Shown here in pieces: positions 11,785 through 22,796 of a DNA stretch of 64,000 bases. The stretch covers positions 147,155,941 to 147,219,940 of the forward strand of contig CAKMRJ010005523.1 of the NCBI GenBank assembly GCA_928212115.1, written 5' to 3'. Under the pieces are notes generated by a model that saw only the letters and a program-made list of their open reading frames with translations, made no database searches and was not told the origin of the DNA. The position numbers and the translations under genes are program-made. The stretch's first letter is position 1. Every line of letters starts with the position of its first letter. This DNA is from Lactuca virosa (Eukaryota > Streptophyta > Magnoliopsida > Asterales > Asteraceae).

Positions 11785-12559
11785 TGTTGGATATAGTGTC
11801 TAAGTCCATAACTTTATTTGGTATGTACTTGACCCGACCCGGCATGGTCCATTTGGGTTGCATGGCATTGCAATACTTGGATAGACTAGATGAGAGAATA
11901 AGGCACTTATGATTATTAAGATATTATAAGTTCTAATATATTAATAATAGTATTATTTAATTAGTATTGATCAAGTATTAATCTAGTATTAATTTGGTGA
12001 TCAAAGTGAGACTAATTAAATATATAGGGTTGATTATGACAATCATCAATTCTTTTATGGTGGATTAATGATCCATGGTTTATGGGTTTGGTTATAACCA
12101 TATGGAGCTCCATGGATAGTCCATGGGAGTTACAAACCCATGGGTCATGAGAAATCAAGAGTCATGACAATTAAGGGCATTCATGTGTAAACCCTAATTG
12201 TGACAACACTATAAAAGGAACCCTATGGCTAGCAAAATCGTGACCTAGTGTTTCTAGTGAGGGCATAACCGATTTTCAAGTGTAAGAAGTATTCTCTCAA
12301 GTTATTCCAAGTCTTGTGGTGTTGTGTGAAGCATTTGAGGCACAACATTTGGGGTGCTAGGCTCACAAAGTCTTGAAGGAATCCAAGCAACAACAAGGTA
12401 TGTATTTCTACTAGTTTTATGTTCTATGTAATCCCCATGCCATGCTAGTTAGGAAATAACCTTGAAAAGAAATTTGCATGTATATAGAGAAAACATAGAT
12501 TCAAGGTTATTAGGGTTGCATGTACACTTAGGAAGTGTTAGAATGCTCAAAACCCATCA
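11785..12559 (+). repeat. C1 5' LTR
   Basis: TGTTGGATATAG...AACCCATCA. A TATA box (tataaaag) lies at 12210-12217, giving a predicted transcript start a little downstream. A strong splice donor CAAG|GTATGT occurs at 12398 in the U5 part. Confidence 0.97.
12210..12217 (+). promoter_or_regulatory. C1 LTR TATA box
   Basis: TATAAAAG preceded by GACAACAC; repeated at 19377-19384 in the 3' LTR. Its place in the middle of the LTR fits the U3/R boundary. Confidence 0.75.
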
Positions 12560-12560
12560 G

Positions 12561-12572
12561 TGGTATCAGAGC
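12561..12572 (+). other. C1 primer binding site
   Basis: TGGTATCAGAGC, one base after the LTR end, complementary to the 3' end of initiator tRNA-Met as in most plant copia elements. Confidence 0.9.
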
Positions 12573-14067
12573 CTAGGATTGTTTTCTGTATACTTGATGC
12601 AAAACTGCTTAAAAATCGAAAATTCTGCACTCTGACGACTGGACTCGCCGAGTCCATGGGGAGGACTCGCCGAGTCCATGAACAAATTCATCCTACTCGC
12701 CGAGTAGAATAATGCACTCGACGAGTAGGAGCGTGCTGGGCAGTTTTTTCGAGTTTTGTTGCTGGAAATGGATTAAGATCATTATCCCAATCTGTTTTGG
12801 ACTTGTAAAATCTGTTTTTCAAAATGATAATGATTATGTTAACCCATTTTACATGACTTTTATCAATTTTCAAGTATTGTATATGTTATATGATTTTCTT
12901 GAAATTGCTTGACATGAATTTGTGTTCATATGAGTTTAGAAGATCATAGGAATTATGTGTAACCTCCATGTGTGTTTAATTCATGATCTTAATGGCTATG
13001 ATGGTGTCCATAACTTGTCCTCAAGTTATGGATAACCAAAAGTCACTTCTTTTAATTATGATTAAAGAACTAAAGAGGTTTCATAAAATGAAGAGTCTTC
13101 ATTTTTATGAACCATTAAAACTCATAAGTTACAAATTGAAGAGACTTGGAATAGTTTCAAATCTTGCCCTCAAGTTTTGGAATTTGAAAAGTCTTACACT
13201 TTAATACTTTAATTCCAAATTAAACCTTAGATTTTTAAAAGTTTAAAAATCAACACTTATACTATTATTATAATTTTATTATATAGATATGTATAAGAAT
13301 ATGTCATTCTTACCGTTAGTAGGCCTCATTCACGAAGCCGGTCTATAAGGGGGGTATAAGGTTGTTGCCTATAAAATGGTGACTTAATGGGTGTCCACTC
13401 TCACCCACCGCTTCCTTGATCGGTGGAGGGTCGTTAGCCGAACGGGTAGGATACGACTTTAAATACTCGTTAAAAGTATAATGAATTATAAAGTAACTAT
13501 ACATTATAAATTCCCAATCTTAGTTACTTTAGGAAAATGTGAAATTGGTGCTAGCCCATAAAATTACACTTTGTACCTTACCAAGTCGTTAGTGGAGCGT
13601 GTGTGGTTAACCGGCACACTAACATGGACTAGTAAGAGTGGCAAGGGTAACTTGACCTTATTATAGATCGGTGGAGCGTGTGTGGTTAACCGGCACATCG
13701 ATTAGGTAATATTGTTGAGGGTACCAAGTCAATTTGTATGGTTATTCACACCTTGTTTGTGATCCTCGGCATCCCAGTCACAAACTTGAGAGGGCACAAT
13801 CGAGATTCAAACATGCCATTGAAAAGTTCAATGTATCTCAAAAGATCTAGGAGTTTCAAAACCAATAAAACCTAATAATAAAATATTTCGTTCTTATGGT
13901 GGAAATTGGTAAATCGTCATTTACCTACCTTCAAATATTTTATAGTATGGATTACGGCATCCCTCTTCCAACTATAAATAGTTTGTTGGATCCTAGCCTT
14001 AATATTTCATTTGGGTGAATTATTAAGGATTCCTAATCTAATGAAACTTGTCTTTCTTTCCTTTCAG
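12573..14067 (+). other. C1 long leader with dyad array and predicted leader intron
   Basis: About 1.5 kb of non-coding leader. Four ACTCGNCGAGT dyads start at 12643, 12665, 12695 and 12716. A GTGGAGCGTGTGTGGTTAACC segment occurs twice, near 13592 and 13672. The leader ends with a pyrimidine-rich CTTTCTTTCCTTTCAG whose AG is the last two bases before the gag ATG at 14068, an ideal splice acceptor. Paired with the donor at 12398 it would remove most of the leader including the primer site. Confidence 0.7.
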
Positions 14068-17000
14068 ATGTCTTCCAACAATGCTTCTGGCTCAAACCCA
14101 ACAGGCTCCTTTTCCCTTATGAACTTGTGTGGTAAGGTCATCTTTGATGGATCCAATTTCAATGAGTGGATCAGAAACATCAGAATGATTACCCGCTATG
14201 AGGACAAAGAATATGTCCTCGATAGGGAGCTTAAGGTTGTGAATGAAGCCACTGCTACTCCTGAAGAGTTTGCGGAGTTTGTTGCACATGAAAAGGATGC
14301 TACTAAAGTAGCATGCATCATGATGGCCACCATGACTCCTGAACTTCAAAAATCCTATGAAGATTTCTACCCCTATGAGATGCACCTGGATCTGATGGAA
14401 AGGTACCATCAGAGCGCGCGTCAGGAGAGGTATGAAATCATCTCCTCCATGATAACCGCAAGGATGAAGGATGGTGAACCCATCACCGGTCACTTGCAGA
14501 AGATGCAAAGGTTCGTTGACCGGTTGCTGAAGCTAAATGTTGACTTTCCTGAGGAAATGGCGATTGACATCATTCTCCATTCCTTACCTCCAAGTTATGA
14601 TCAGTTTCGTATGACTTATCATATGAACAAGGAGGAAGTCACACTTAGCAAACTTCAAGGACTCTTAAGGACAGCTGAAAATGGCCTTAAGGGTAAAGCG
14701 GTTGCTACTTCTACTCCTTCAACAGCCCCTGTTCTGGCTATTGGGCAGGGAAAGGGTAAGAAGAGGAAAAGCCCTTCGAAGGGTACCAAGGGTAAGACTC
14801 TTGATGGTTCCTCTTCAAGTGGGACAAAGAAAGGTCCCATTACTCCTTCTTCAAACCCAAAGGAAGCACAGTGCTTCTATTGCCAGGATAAGGGACACTT
14901 CAAGCGAAGCTGCCCTAAATATCTGCAAGATGTAAAGGATGGGAAGGTTAAACCCACCCATGCAGGTATTTACACAATATTGTCTAATAACTCATCTAAT
15001 GCTAATTCTTGGGTGCTTGATACAGGTTGTGGTATTCACATTTGTACTGATTTGCAGGCACTAAGAAGAAGTGAGCAAGTGGAGCACGGGAAGATAAACT
15101 TAGTCATGGGCAACAGGAAAGCATCACCTGTTACCAAGATAGGAGTTTATTCTTTATTGCTTAATAATGGGTTAATGTTAGATTTGAATAAGTGTTGTTA
15201 CTCGCCCGAAATGGCGAGAAATATTATTTCTTTTCATGGCTTGTACAAACAAGGTTTTTCATTTTCATTTGATAATAAAAATGGTGCTATTAATGTTTAT
15301 TACAATGATGTATTTTACTTTAAAGCATTACCTTGTGATGGTGTATATGAAGCCGTGAATGTTGTAGACAATCTAGGAAATAATGTGTTGTATATTGATT
15401 CTTCAGATAGCTTGGATAAAGCATCCTTGTGGCATTGTCGTCTTGGACATGTTAACAAGAAGCGCATAGGCCAACTCCAAAAGGCTGGAGTCTTGGAATC
15501 ATTTGACCTCAAGTCAGATGATAGTTGCGAGTCTTGTTTACTTGGAAAAATGACAAAGTCACCCTTCACAGGTACTTGTGATAGGGGTGAAGGTTTGTTG
15601 GACCTTGTACACACGGATGTGTGTGGGCCCTTCAGAGTTGCTACAAGGGATGCTAATCGCTATTATGTGACTTTTACTGATGATTACAGTAGATATGGAT
15701 ATATTTACTTAATCAAGCATAAGTCAGAAACCTTTGAAAAGTTCAAAGAGTTTAAGCAGGAAGTGGAGAATCAATTGGGCAGGAACATCAAGATGCTCCG
15801 ATCCGATCGGGGAGGAGAGTATCTTAGCATTGAGTTCCTTGACTATCTTAAGGAATGTGGGATTGTCTCACAATTGACACCTCCCAGAACACCACAGTTG
15901 AATGGTGTAGCTGAGAGGCGCAATCGAACCTTGTTGGATATGGTTCGTTCCATGATGAGTCGAGCTTCGTTACCAATCTCTTTCTGGGGGTATGCCTTAG
16001 AGACTGCCGCCCATATCCTTAATCTAGTCCCTACTAAAAAGGTTGCCAAAACACCTCACGAGATGTGGACTGGGAAAGTTCCCAATTTGGACCACATCAA
16101 GATTTGGGGTTGTGAAGCTTTCGTGAGGCGTGAGACTCATGATAAGCTTGAACCTCGAAGTGAGAGGTGTATTTTCATCGGCTACCCACAGAGATCCTTT
16201 GGTTACCTCTTCTACAGACCCAGTGATAATGTGGTCTTTGTAGCAAGAAGAGGAGTCTTTCGTGAGAGAGAATTCATAAGCCAAGGGGACAGTGGGAGGC
16301 AAATTGACCTTGAAGAGCTTCAAGAGTCAAGTGGTGAAGGAACCTCAAATGCTATCGACCAACCTGAGGAGGAAACTCCTGTTGATCCGATAGATGAGTC
16401 TGTACCTCCAAGACGTTCCACTAGGGTGAGGAACACACCTGATTTTTATTATGGTTATCACATCACCACTGAAGGTGATACATTTATTAGTGATAGTACA
16501 CTAATAGATTTGGATGAACCTAATAATTACAGGGAAGCCATGGCAGGCCCTGAGTCTGCTAAATGGAAGGAGGCTATGGACAGCGAGATTCAGTCCATGT
16601 ATGACAATCAAGTTTGGAACTTGGTTGACAATGTACCAGGTCGTAAGACAGTTGGGTGCAAATGGATCTTCAAGAAGAAGACCGACATGGATGGGAAGGT
16701 ACATACTTACAAAGCGCGACTGGTTGCGAAGGGCTTTACTCAAACTCCGGGAGTTGACTATGATGAGACCTTCTCACCAGTAGCTAAGATTAAGTCTATT
16801 AGAGTATTGTTAGCCATAGCTGCATTTCATGATTATGAAATATGGCAAATGGATGTCAAAACCGCTTTCCTTAATGGAAAGTTGGCTGAGGATGTTTACA
16901 TGGCTCAACCAGAGGGTTTTGTCGATACAAGATACCCTAATAGAGTGTGTAAGCTTGATAAATCCATTTATGGATTGAAACAAGCATCTCGCAGATGGAA

Positions 17001-18099
17001 TCTTTGCTTTGATGAGAAAGTCAAAGAGTTTGGCTTTTCTAGGAGTGAGGATGAGTCTTGTGTGTATGTCAGGGCTAGTGGGAGCATAGTTAGCTTCTTG
17101 GTGTTGTATGTGGATGACATACTTCTCATAGGAAACGACGTCCCAACCTTGCAGGAGGTTAAGTCCTGGCTTGGGAAGTGTTTCGCTATGAAGGACCTTG
17201 GGGAAGCTGCCTATATCCTAGGGATAAGGATATTGAGAGATAGGAGTAAGAGACTAATTGGACTTAGTCAAAGTACTTACTTGGATAAGGTGCTGAAGAG
17301 GTTCAGCATGCAAGAATCCAAGAAAGGGGAATTACCAATCCAGAGTAATGCCAAGCTGAGTAAGACTCAGAGTCCGAGTACAGAGGCTGAGATAGCTGAG
17401 ATGAGTCATATACCATATGCTTCCGCTGTGGGCTCGATCATGTATGCTATGACTTGTACTCGCCCTGATGTGGCCTTTGCTTTGAGCATGGTCAGTAGAT
17501 ATCAAGGGAACCCTGGCAAGGCACACTGGACAGCGGTAAAGAACATTCTCAAGTATCTGCGGAGGACTAAGGATTGGGTCCTTACCCTCGGAGGCAGTGA
17601 TGACTTGAGAGTGGAAGGATATAGCGATGCTAGCTTCCAGACTGATAGGGATAATTTCCGCTCTCAGTCAGGCTGGGTCTTTATCCTAAATGGAGGGGCA
17701 ATTACTTGGAAAAGTTCCAAGCAGGAGACAGTAGCTGATTCTACTTGTGAATCAGAGTACATAGCAGCAAGTGAAGCAGCTAAGGAGGCGATATGGCTAA
17801 AGAACTTCATCGGAGACCTTGGAGTTGTACCAGCTATAAAGGAGCCAATGGAAATTTTCTGTGACAGCGAAAGTGCGGTTGCTTTGGCTAAGGAACCGAG
17901 AGATCACGGGAGATCTAGGCACATTGACAGAAAATACCATTTCATCAGACATCGAATAGAAGAAGGACTCCTCGTGGCTAAGAGGGTATCATCAGATGAG
18001 AACCCGGCAGATCCCCTCACGAAGGGACTGAGCAGGGTTAAGCATTTACAGCATGCGAGGCGCATTGGGCTGAAGGATGATATTAGTTTCAATAATTAG
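14068..18099 (+). CDS. C1 Gag-Pol polyprotein (Ty1/copia), intact
   Basis: 1343 residues from the ATG at 14068. The frame is open 57 bases further up, but this ATG directly follows a splice acceptor and C2 begins with the same residues (MSSNNASGSNP). Order: gag capsid domain (residues about 20-230), zinc knuckle CFYCQDKGHFKRSCP at 269, aspartic protease with DTG at 318, integrase zinc-binding region from the LWH at about 455 to CESC, integrase catalytic core with TDDYSR and GVAERRNR, reverse transcriptase with QMDVKTAFLNG and YVDD at 1014, and Ty1 RNase H with YSDASF and the ADPLTKG tail. All key residues I can see are present and length is normal. It should make virus-like particles, copy the RNA and integrate the product. 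Expression level and activity cannot be judged from sequence. Lineage within copia not assigned. Confidence 0.95.
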   Translation: MSSNNASGSNPTGSFSLMNLCGKVIFDGSNFNEWIRNIRMITRYEDKEYVLDRELKVVNEATATPEEFAEFVAHEKDATKVACIMMATMTPELQKSYEDFYPYEMHLDLMERYHQSARQERYEIISSMITARMKDGEPITGHLQKMQRFVDRLLKLNVDFPEEMAIDIILHSLPPSYDQFRMTYHMNKEEVTLSKLQGLLRTAENGLKGKAVATSTPSTAPVLAIGQGKGKKRKSPSKGTKGKTLDGSSSSGTKKGPITPSSNPKEAQCFYCQDKGHFKRSCPKYLQDVKDGKVKPTHAGIYTILSNNSSNANSWVLDTGCGIHICTDLQALRRSEQVEHGKINLVMGNRKASPVTKIGVYSLLLNNGLMLDLNKCCYSPEMARNIISFHGLYKQGFSFSFDNKNGAINVYYNDVFYFKALPCDGVYEAVNVVDNLGNNVLYIDSSDSLDKASLWHCRLGHVNKKRIGQLQKAGVLESFDLKSDDSCESCLLGKMTKSPFTGTCDRGEGLLDLVHTDVCGPFRVATRDANRYYVTFTDDYSRYGYIYLIKHKSETFEKFKEFKQEVENQLGRNIKMLRSDRGGEYLSIEFLDYLKECGIVSQLTPPRTPQLNGVAERRNRTLLDMVRSMMSRASLPISFWGYALETAAHILNLVPTKKVAKTPHEMWTGKVPNLDHIKIWGCEAFVRRETHDKLEPRSERCIFIGYPQRSFGYLFYRPSDNVVFVARRGVFREREFISQGDSGRQIDLEELQESSGEGTSNAIDQPEEETPVDPIDESVPPRRSTRVRNTPDFYYGYHITTEGDTFISDSTLIDLDEPNNYREAMAGPESAKWKEAMDSEIQSMYDNQVWNLVDNVPGRKTVGCKWIFKKKTDMDGKVHTYKARLVAKGFTQTPGVDYDETFSPVAKIKSIRVLLAIAAFHDYEIWQMDVKTAFLNGKLAEDVYMAQPEGFVDTRYPNRVCKLDKSIYGLKQASRRWNLCFDEKVKEFGFSRSEDESCVYVRASGSIVSFLVLYVDDILLIGNDVPTLQEVKSWLGKCFAMKDLGEAAYILGIRILRDRSKRLIGLSQSTYLDKVLKRFSMQESKKGELPIQSNAKLSKTQSPSTEAEIAEMSHIPYASAVGSIMYAMTCTRPDVAFALSMVSRYQGNPGKAHWTAVKNILKYLRRTKDWVLTLGGSDDLRVEGYSDASFQTDRDNFRSQSGWVFILNGGAITWKSSKQETVADSTCESEYIAASEAAKEAIWLKNFIGDLGVVPAIKEPMEIFCDSESAVALAKEPRDHGRSRHIDRKYHFIRHRIEEGLLVAKRVSSDENPADPLTKGLSRVKHLQHARRIGLKDDISFNN

Positions 18100-18951
18100 A
18101 TTCCTGAAACTTGTAAAATGTAATTGACATTTGATGATAAATAAAAGTTGTTATTTATTTATGAGTAAGGTGTTACTATCTTGTGTTGATTGTTTACTAT
18201 GTTTCAATTTTGCATGTTTTTACTTCCAGAATAATTATGTTATTATTCAAACCATCCACAGTCAGTCAAACTTTGGAAGTAAGTATTGATTTAAGACTGT
18301 CATGAATTTGGCTTGTATGATTTGTCTAAAAGTGCTTTGGACAATGCAATGGTTGCTACAACATTCATGAGTACTCATAAGGGCTGAGTATTGGATCCAA
18401 CCCACGCTCACTTGCATCACTTCATGGAATTTATCTCGAGTGATCGTGAGACGGTAATATCATATAAATCTTCAAACCTAGAGATATGAGTTGTTGACTA
18501 TGAGTTGGTTATTCATTGATTGCACGAAAACGCATTGGTAACTCGATGTCATAAAACGTGCCTTTGTGAATAATTCAACAAGTAGTTAGTACAAGCATAT
18601 CAGTCGAAGTTTATCTGTTCCTTCTAGAAATAGAAGCGATATCTGGGCCCCTCGATGATTTGGTTTTGACCTATGTACCGGGCCCGGTCAGAACCTAATT
18701 GATGTGTTCAATTTAGTTCTATGTCGAAACAAATCAGAGATCGAGAAACAAATGCTGGACAATAAGTAAGACCATGTTCCATGTGTTTGTCCGGCTGATA
18801 TCATGAGAACAGAGGATTATATGATCACTTATCTTAAATGGCGTATCATCATCATCTCAGTTCCGAGAGACTTTGAAAGAGCTACGATTGCTAGTCGGAT
18901 TTTGAAGTCATATTTGCAAATATAGTTATTAGACTTATCCAAGTGGGAGAC
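18100..18951 (+). other. C1 3' untranslated region and polypurine tract
   Basis: About 850 bp of non-coding DNA between the Gag-Pol stop and the 3' LTR, with the polypurine tract AAGTGGGAGAC at its end (18941-18951). It contains the phrase ACCGGGCCCGGTC, itself a dyad, near 18677. The same region occurs in C2. Confidence 0.7.
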
Positions 18952-19727
18952 TGTTGGATATAGTGTCTAAGTCCATAACTTTATTTGGTATGTACTTGAC
19001 CCGACCCGGCATGGTCCATTTGGGTTGCATGGCATTGCAATACTTGGATAGACTAGATGAGAGAATAAGGCACTTATGATTATTAATATATTATAAGTTC
19101 TAATATATTAATAATAGTATTATTTAATTAGTATTGATCAAGTATTAATCTAGTATTAATTTGGTGATCAAAGTGAGACTAATTAAATATATAGGGTTGA
19201 TTATGACAATCATCAATTCTTTTATGGTGGATTAATGATCCATGGTTTATGGGTTTGGTTATAACCATATGGAGCTCCATGGATAGTCCATGGGAGTTAC
19301 AAACCCATGGGTCATGAGAAATCAAGAGTCATGACAATTAAGGGCATTCATGTGTAAACCCTAATTGTGACAACACTATAAAAGGAACCCTATGGCTAGC
19401 AAAATCGTGACCTAGTGTTTTCTAGTGAGGGCATAACCGATTTTCAAGTGTAAGAAGTATTCTCTCAAGTTATTCCAAGTCTTGTGGTGTTGTGTGAAGC
19501 ATTTGAGGCACAACATTTGGGGTGCTAGGCTCACAAAGTCTTGAAGCAATCCAAGCAACAACAAGGTATGTATTTCTACTAGTTTTATATTCTATGTAAT
19601 CCCCATGCCATGTTAGTTAGGAAATAACCTTGAAAAGAAATTTGCATGTATATAGAGAAAACATAGATTCAAGGTCATTAGGGTTGCATGTACACTTAGG
19701 AAGTGTTAGAATGCTCAAAACCCATCA
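18952..19727 (+). repeat. C1 3' LTR
   Basis: 776 bp, nearly identical to the 5' LTR, ending CCCATCA directly before the second tatat duplication. Confidence 0.97.
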
Positions 19728-19732
19728 TATAT

Positions 19733-21200
19733 CACACAAAGTTGGTGGAAGACTAGCATTGCCTGTAGATAAACTTGATAATGCTCTAGTTGTAGAAGTT
19801 GCCAGTGGCAAATTCATACCTGTTAGAGATTGCATTAAGAATATCGTCATCGACTTGAACGGAAACGAATTCCATGAGGAGCTGCTACCCATTGAGTTGA
19901 ATGGTTTCGACATCGTACTAGGAATGGATTGGCTTAACGCCAATGATGTCGAGATACTGTGCAAGAAGAAGATCGTGAGAGTAAACCCGCCTGGAAAAGA
20001 GTAATTTATGGTGTACGGGGACAAACACAGAGTAAATTTTGGAAGCATTTCCCTGATGAAAGCCAGAAAATGTTTGTCTAAAGGATGCACATCATACTTG
20101 ACATTTGTGATAGATGCTAAGAAGGAGAAGAAGGAGATGAAAAGAAACCAGTGGTGTGTGACTATCCGGAAGTCTTTCCGGAAGATCTTCCTGAACTGCC
20201 CCCTGATAGACAAGTAGAGTTTCGAATAGACTTGTTTCCAGGATCAACGCCACTAGCGAAAGCACCATACCGATTAGCACCAACGGAGATGAAGGAGCTT
20301 ATGAAGCAACTTTAGGAGTTGTTGGACAACGGTTTCATTAGACCTAGTTCATCACCTTGGGGAGCTCCATTGTTATTCGTAAAGAAGAAGGATGGAAGCA
20401 TGAGGATGTGCATAGACTACAGAGGGCTGAACAAGGCAACGGTAAAGAACAAGTACCCATTGCCAAGTATTGATGACCTATTCGATCAGCTTCAAGGTTC
20501 GAGCTATTTCTCAAAGATCGATATTAGGTCAGGATATCATCAGCTGAAAGTAAGAGAGCATGATATAGAGAAAACCGCATTCAGAATAAGATACGGACAC
20601 TATGAGTTCTTGGTTATGTCATTTGGACTGACCAATGCTCCAGCAGCATTCATGGATTTGATGAGCATGGTTTGTAAACCATTCCTCGATAAATTTGTGA
20701 TAGTGTTCATAGATGACATTCTAGTTTACTCAAAGAGCCAACAGGAGCATGGCAAGCACCTGCGAGAAGTGTTAGAAGTTTTGAAGAAGGAGAAGCTGTA
20801 TGCAAAGTTCTCCAAATGTGATTTTTGGATTTGAGAAGTCCAATTCTTGGGTCATGTGGTTAACCAAGAAGGAATAATGGTTGACCCAACTAAGATTGAA
20901 GTTGTGATCAAGTGGGAACGACCAAAAAGAACCACAGAGATTCGAAGCTTTCTAGGATTAGATAGATATTACTGAAGGTTTATCCAAGGCATTTCTTCGA
21001 TAGCTAATCCATTGACAGCTTTGACCCATAAAGGAGATACTTATACATGGAGTGAAAAACATGAAGAAGCATTCGAGAAGCTAAAGAAGAAGTTGTGTGA
21101 AGCACCAATTCTTTCTTTACCTGACGGAGTTGAAGACTTCGTAGTTTATAGCGATGCATCTAGAGTTGGTTTAGGTTGTGTTCTGACCTAAAGGGATAAG
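19733..21200 (+). pseudogene. G3 protease end, reverse transcriptase and RNase H start
   Basis: Resumes the protease after C1 (GGRLALPVDKL, then IVLGMDWL), followed by a stop at 20002 and a shift near 20140 into the reverse transcriptase frame. The polymerase holds the MCIDYRGLNK, KIDIRSGYHQ and FIDDILVYS motifs, so the three catalytic aspartates are intact, but stops occur after MKQL near 20313, at 20833 and near 20973. The RNase H domain starts with VYSDASRVGLGCVL and is cut at 21200 by C2, duplication ataag. In the family, this protein copies genomic RNA into cDNA in particles. Confidence 0.92.
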
Positions 21201-21965
21201 TGAAGGGTTTTAAGCATTCTAACACTCCTATGGTGTACATGCAACCCTAGAAACCTTGGATCTATGTTTTCTCTAATGTACATGCAAATTTGATTATTCC
21301 AAGGTTCACATCCTAACTAGCATGTTACGGGGTACTTGTAACATAAAATCTAGATAGGATTACATACCTTTTCTTGTGGTTGATTGCTTGGAGTTTTGAG
21401 AGCCTAGCACCAATAATGTGGATGCCTCAAGTGGAATCACAAATCACCACACAACTTGGAAAACTTGAGACAATAGTATGCACTTTGTATAAATCGGCTA
21501 TGCTCTCTTATCTCACACACTAGTGTAATTTCAAGTGCCAAAGACCTCTTTATATAGTATGGTGGATTAGGGTTACATCCATGTAAACCCTAATACCCAT
21601 GACCTTTCATTTCCATAGGATCCATGGGTTAAAATCTCCATGGACTATCCATGGACTTCCATGCAAGCTTATCCCATCCGTAATAATCCATTGGCCCATT
21701 CTATATATAAAAAAGTCCATATCTAATTAGTTTCCATTTGATCACTAAATTAATTCTAAATTAATTCTTGATCAATACTAATTAAATAATATGATTTCAT
21801 ATTAATATATTATAACTTATAATATATTAATAAATCATAAGTATACTATTCTTAAAAAGATTATCCATACAAATTGTTTCGGTGAAGTGCAACCCAAATG
21901 GACCATGCTGGGTCGGGTCAAGTACATACCAAATATAGTTACGGACTTAGACACCTTATCCAACA
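21201..21965 (-). repeat. C2 3' LTR
   Basis: Minus-strand TGTTGGATAAGG (21965) to CCCTTCA (21201), 765 bp. A TATATAAAG box is visible on the minus strand near 21551. Confidence 0.95.
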
Positions 21966-22796
21966 GTCTCCCACTTGGATAAGTCTGATAACTATAGTTG
22001 CAAGTATGACTTCAGGAACCAACCAGCAATCGTAGCTCTTAAAACGCTGTTGAACTATGAAGTGCCATTTTAGATAAATGATCACATAATCCTCTGTTCA
22101 AGATATCAACTGGACAAATACATGGAACAACGTCGTACTTATTGTCCAGCAGTTTGTTTCCCGATTTCCGATTTGTTTGACATAGAACTAAATAGAACAC
22201 ATCAATTAGGTTCTGACCGGGCCCGGTACATAGGTCAAAACAAAATCATCGAGGGGCCCAGATATCGCTTTTAATCCTCCAAGGACTAAAAGGAACAGAT
22301 AAACTTCGACTCATATGCTTGTACTAACTACTTGTTGAATCATACACAAGAGCACGTTTTATAAAATCAAGTTACTGATGCGTTTTCGTACAATCAATGT
22401 ACAATCAACTCATAGTCAACAACTCATATCTCTAGGTTTGAAGATTTATATGATATTATGTCTCACGATCACTCGAGATAAATTCCATGAAGTGATACAA
22501 GTGAGTGTGGGTTTAATCCAATACTCAGAACTTATGAGCACTCATGAATGTTGCAGCAACATTTGCTATGTCTAAACACCTTAGACATCTACAAGCCAAA
22601 TTCATGACAGTCTTGATTCATACCTACTTCCAAAGTATTATTGACTGTGGAGAGTTTGAATAAAGTAATTATTCTGGAAGTCAAAACATGCAAAATTAAA
22701 ACAATAGTAAACGACACTTTACTCATAAACAAATAAAAACTTTTTTATTTAATTACCAAATGTCAATTACATTTTACAAGTTTCATAAATAGCTAT
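21966..22796 (-). other. C2 3' untranslated region and polypurine tract
   Basis: Non-coding, homologous to 18100-18951 of C1. The polypurine tract CCAAGTGGGAGAC (minus strand, 21966-21978) abuts the LTR. Confidence 0.8.

Larger units (their letters stand above)
11785..19727 (+). mobile_element. C1: complete Ty1/copia retrotransposon, probably young
   Basis: 7943 bp between TSD copies tatat. LTRs of 775 and 776 bp differ at only about six positions by eye, so the insertion is recent relative to its surroundings. Primer site, polypurine tract and one uninterrupted Gag-Pol frame are all present. Integrase precedes reverse transcriptase, which defines Ty1/copia. It sits in the protease of G3 in the same orientation. 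C2 and solo LTR S belong to the same broad family. Confidence 0.97.

Noticed and set aside
12983..13204. Open frame in C1 leader
   Set aside because: It lies in the predicted leader intron, is AT-rich and not kept open in C2.
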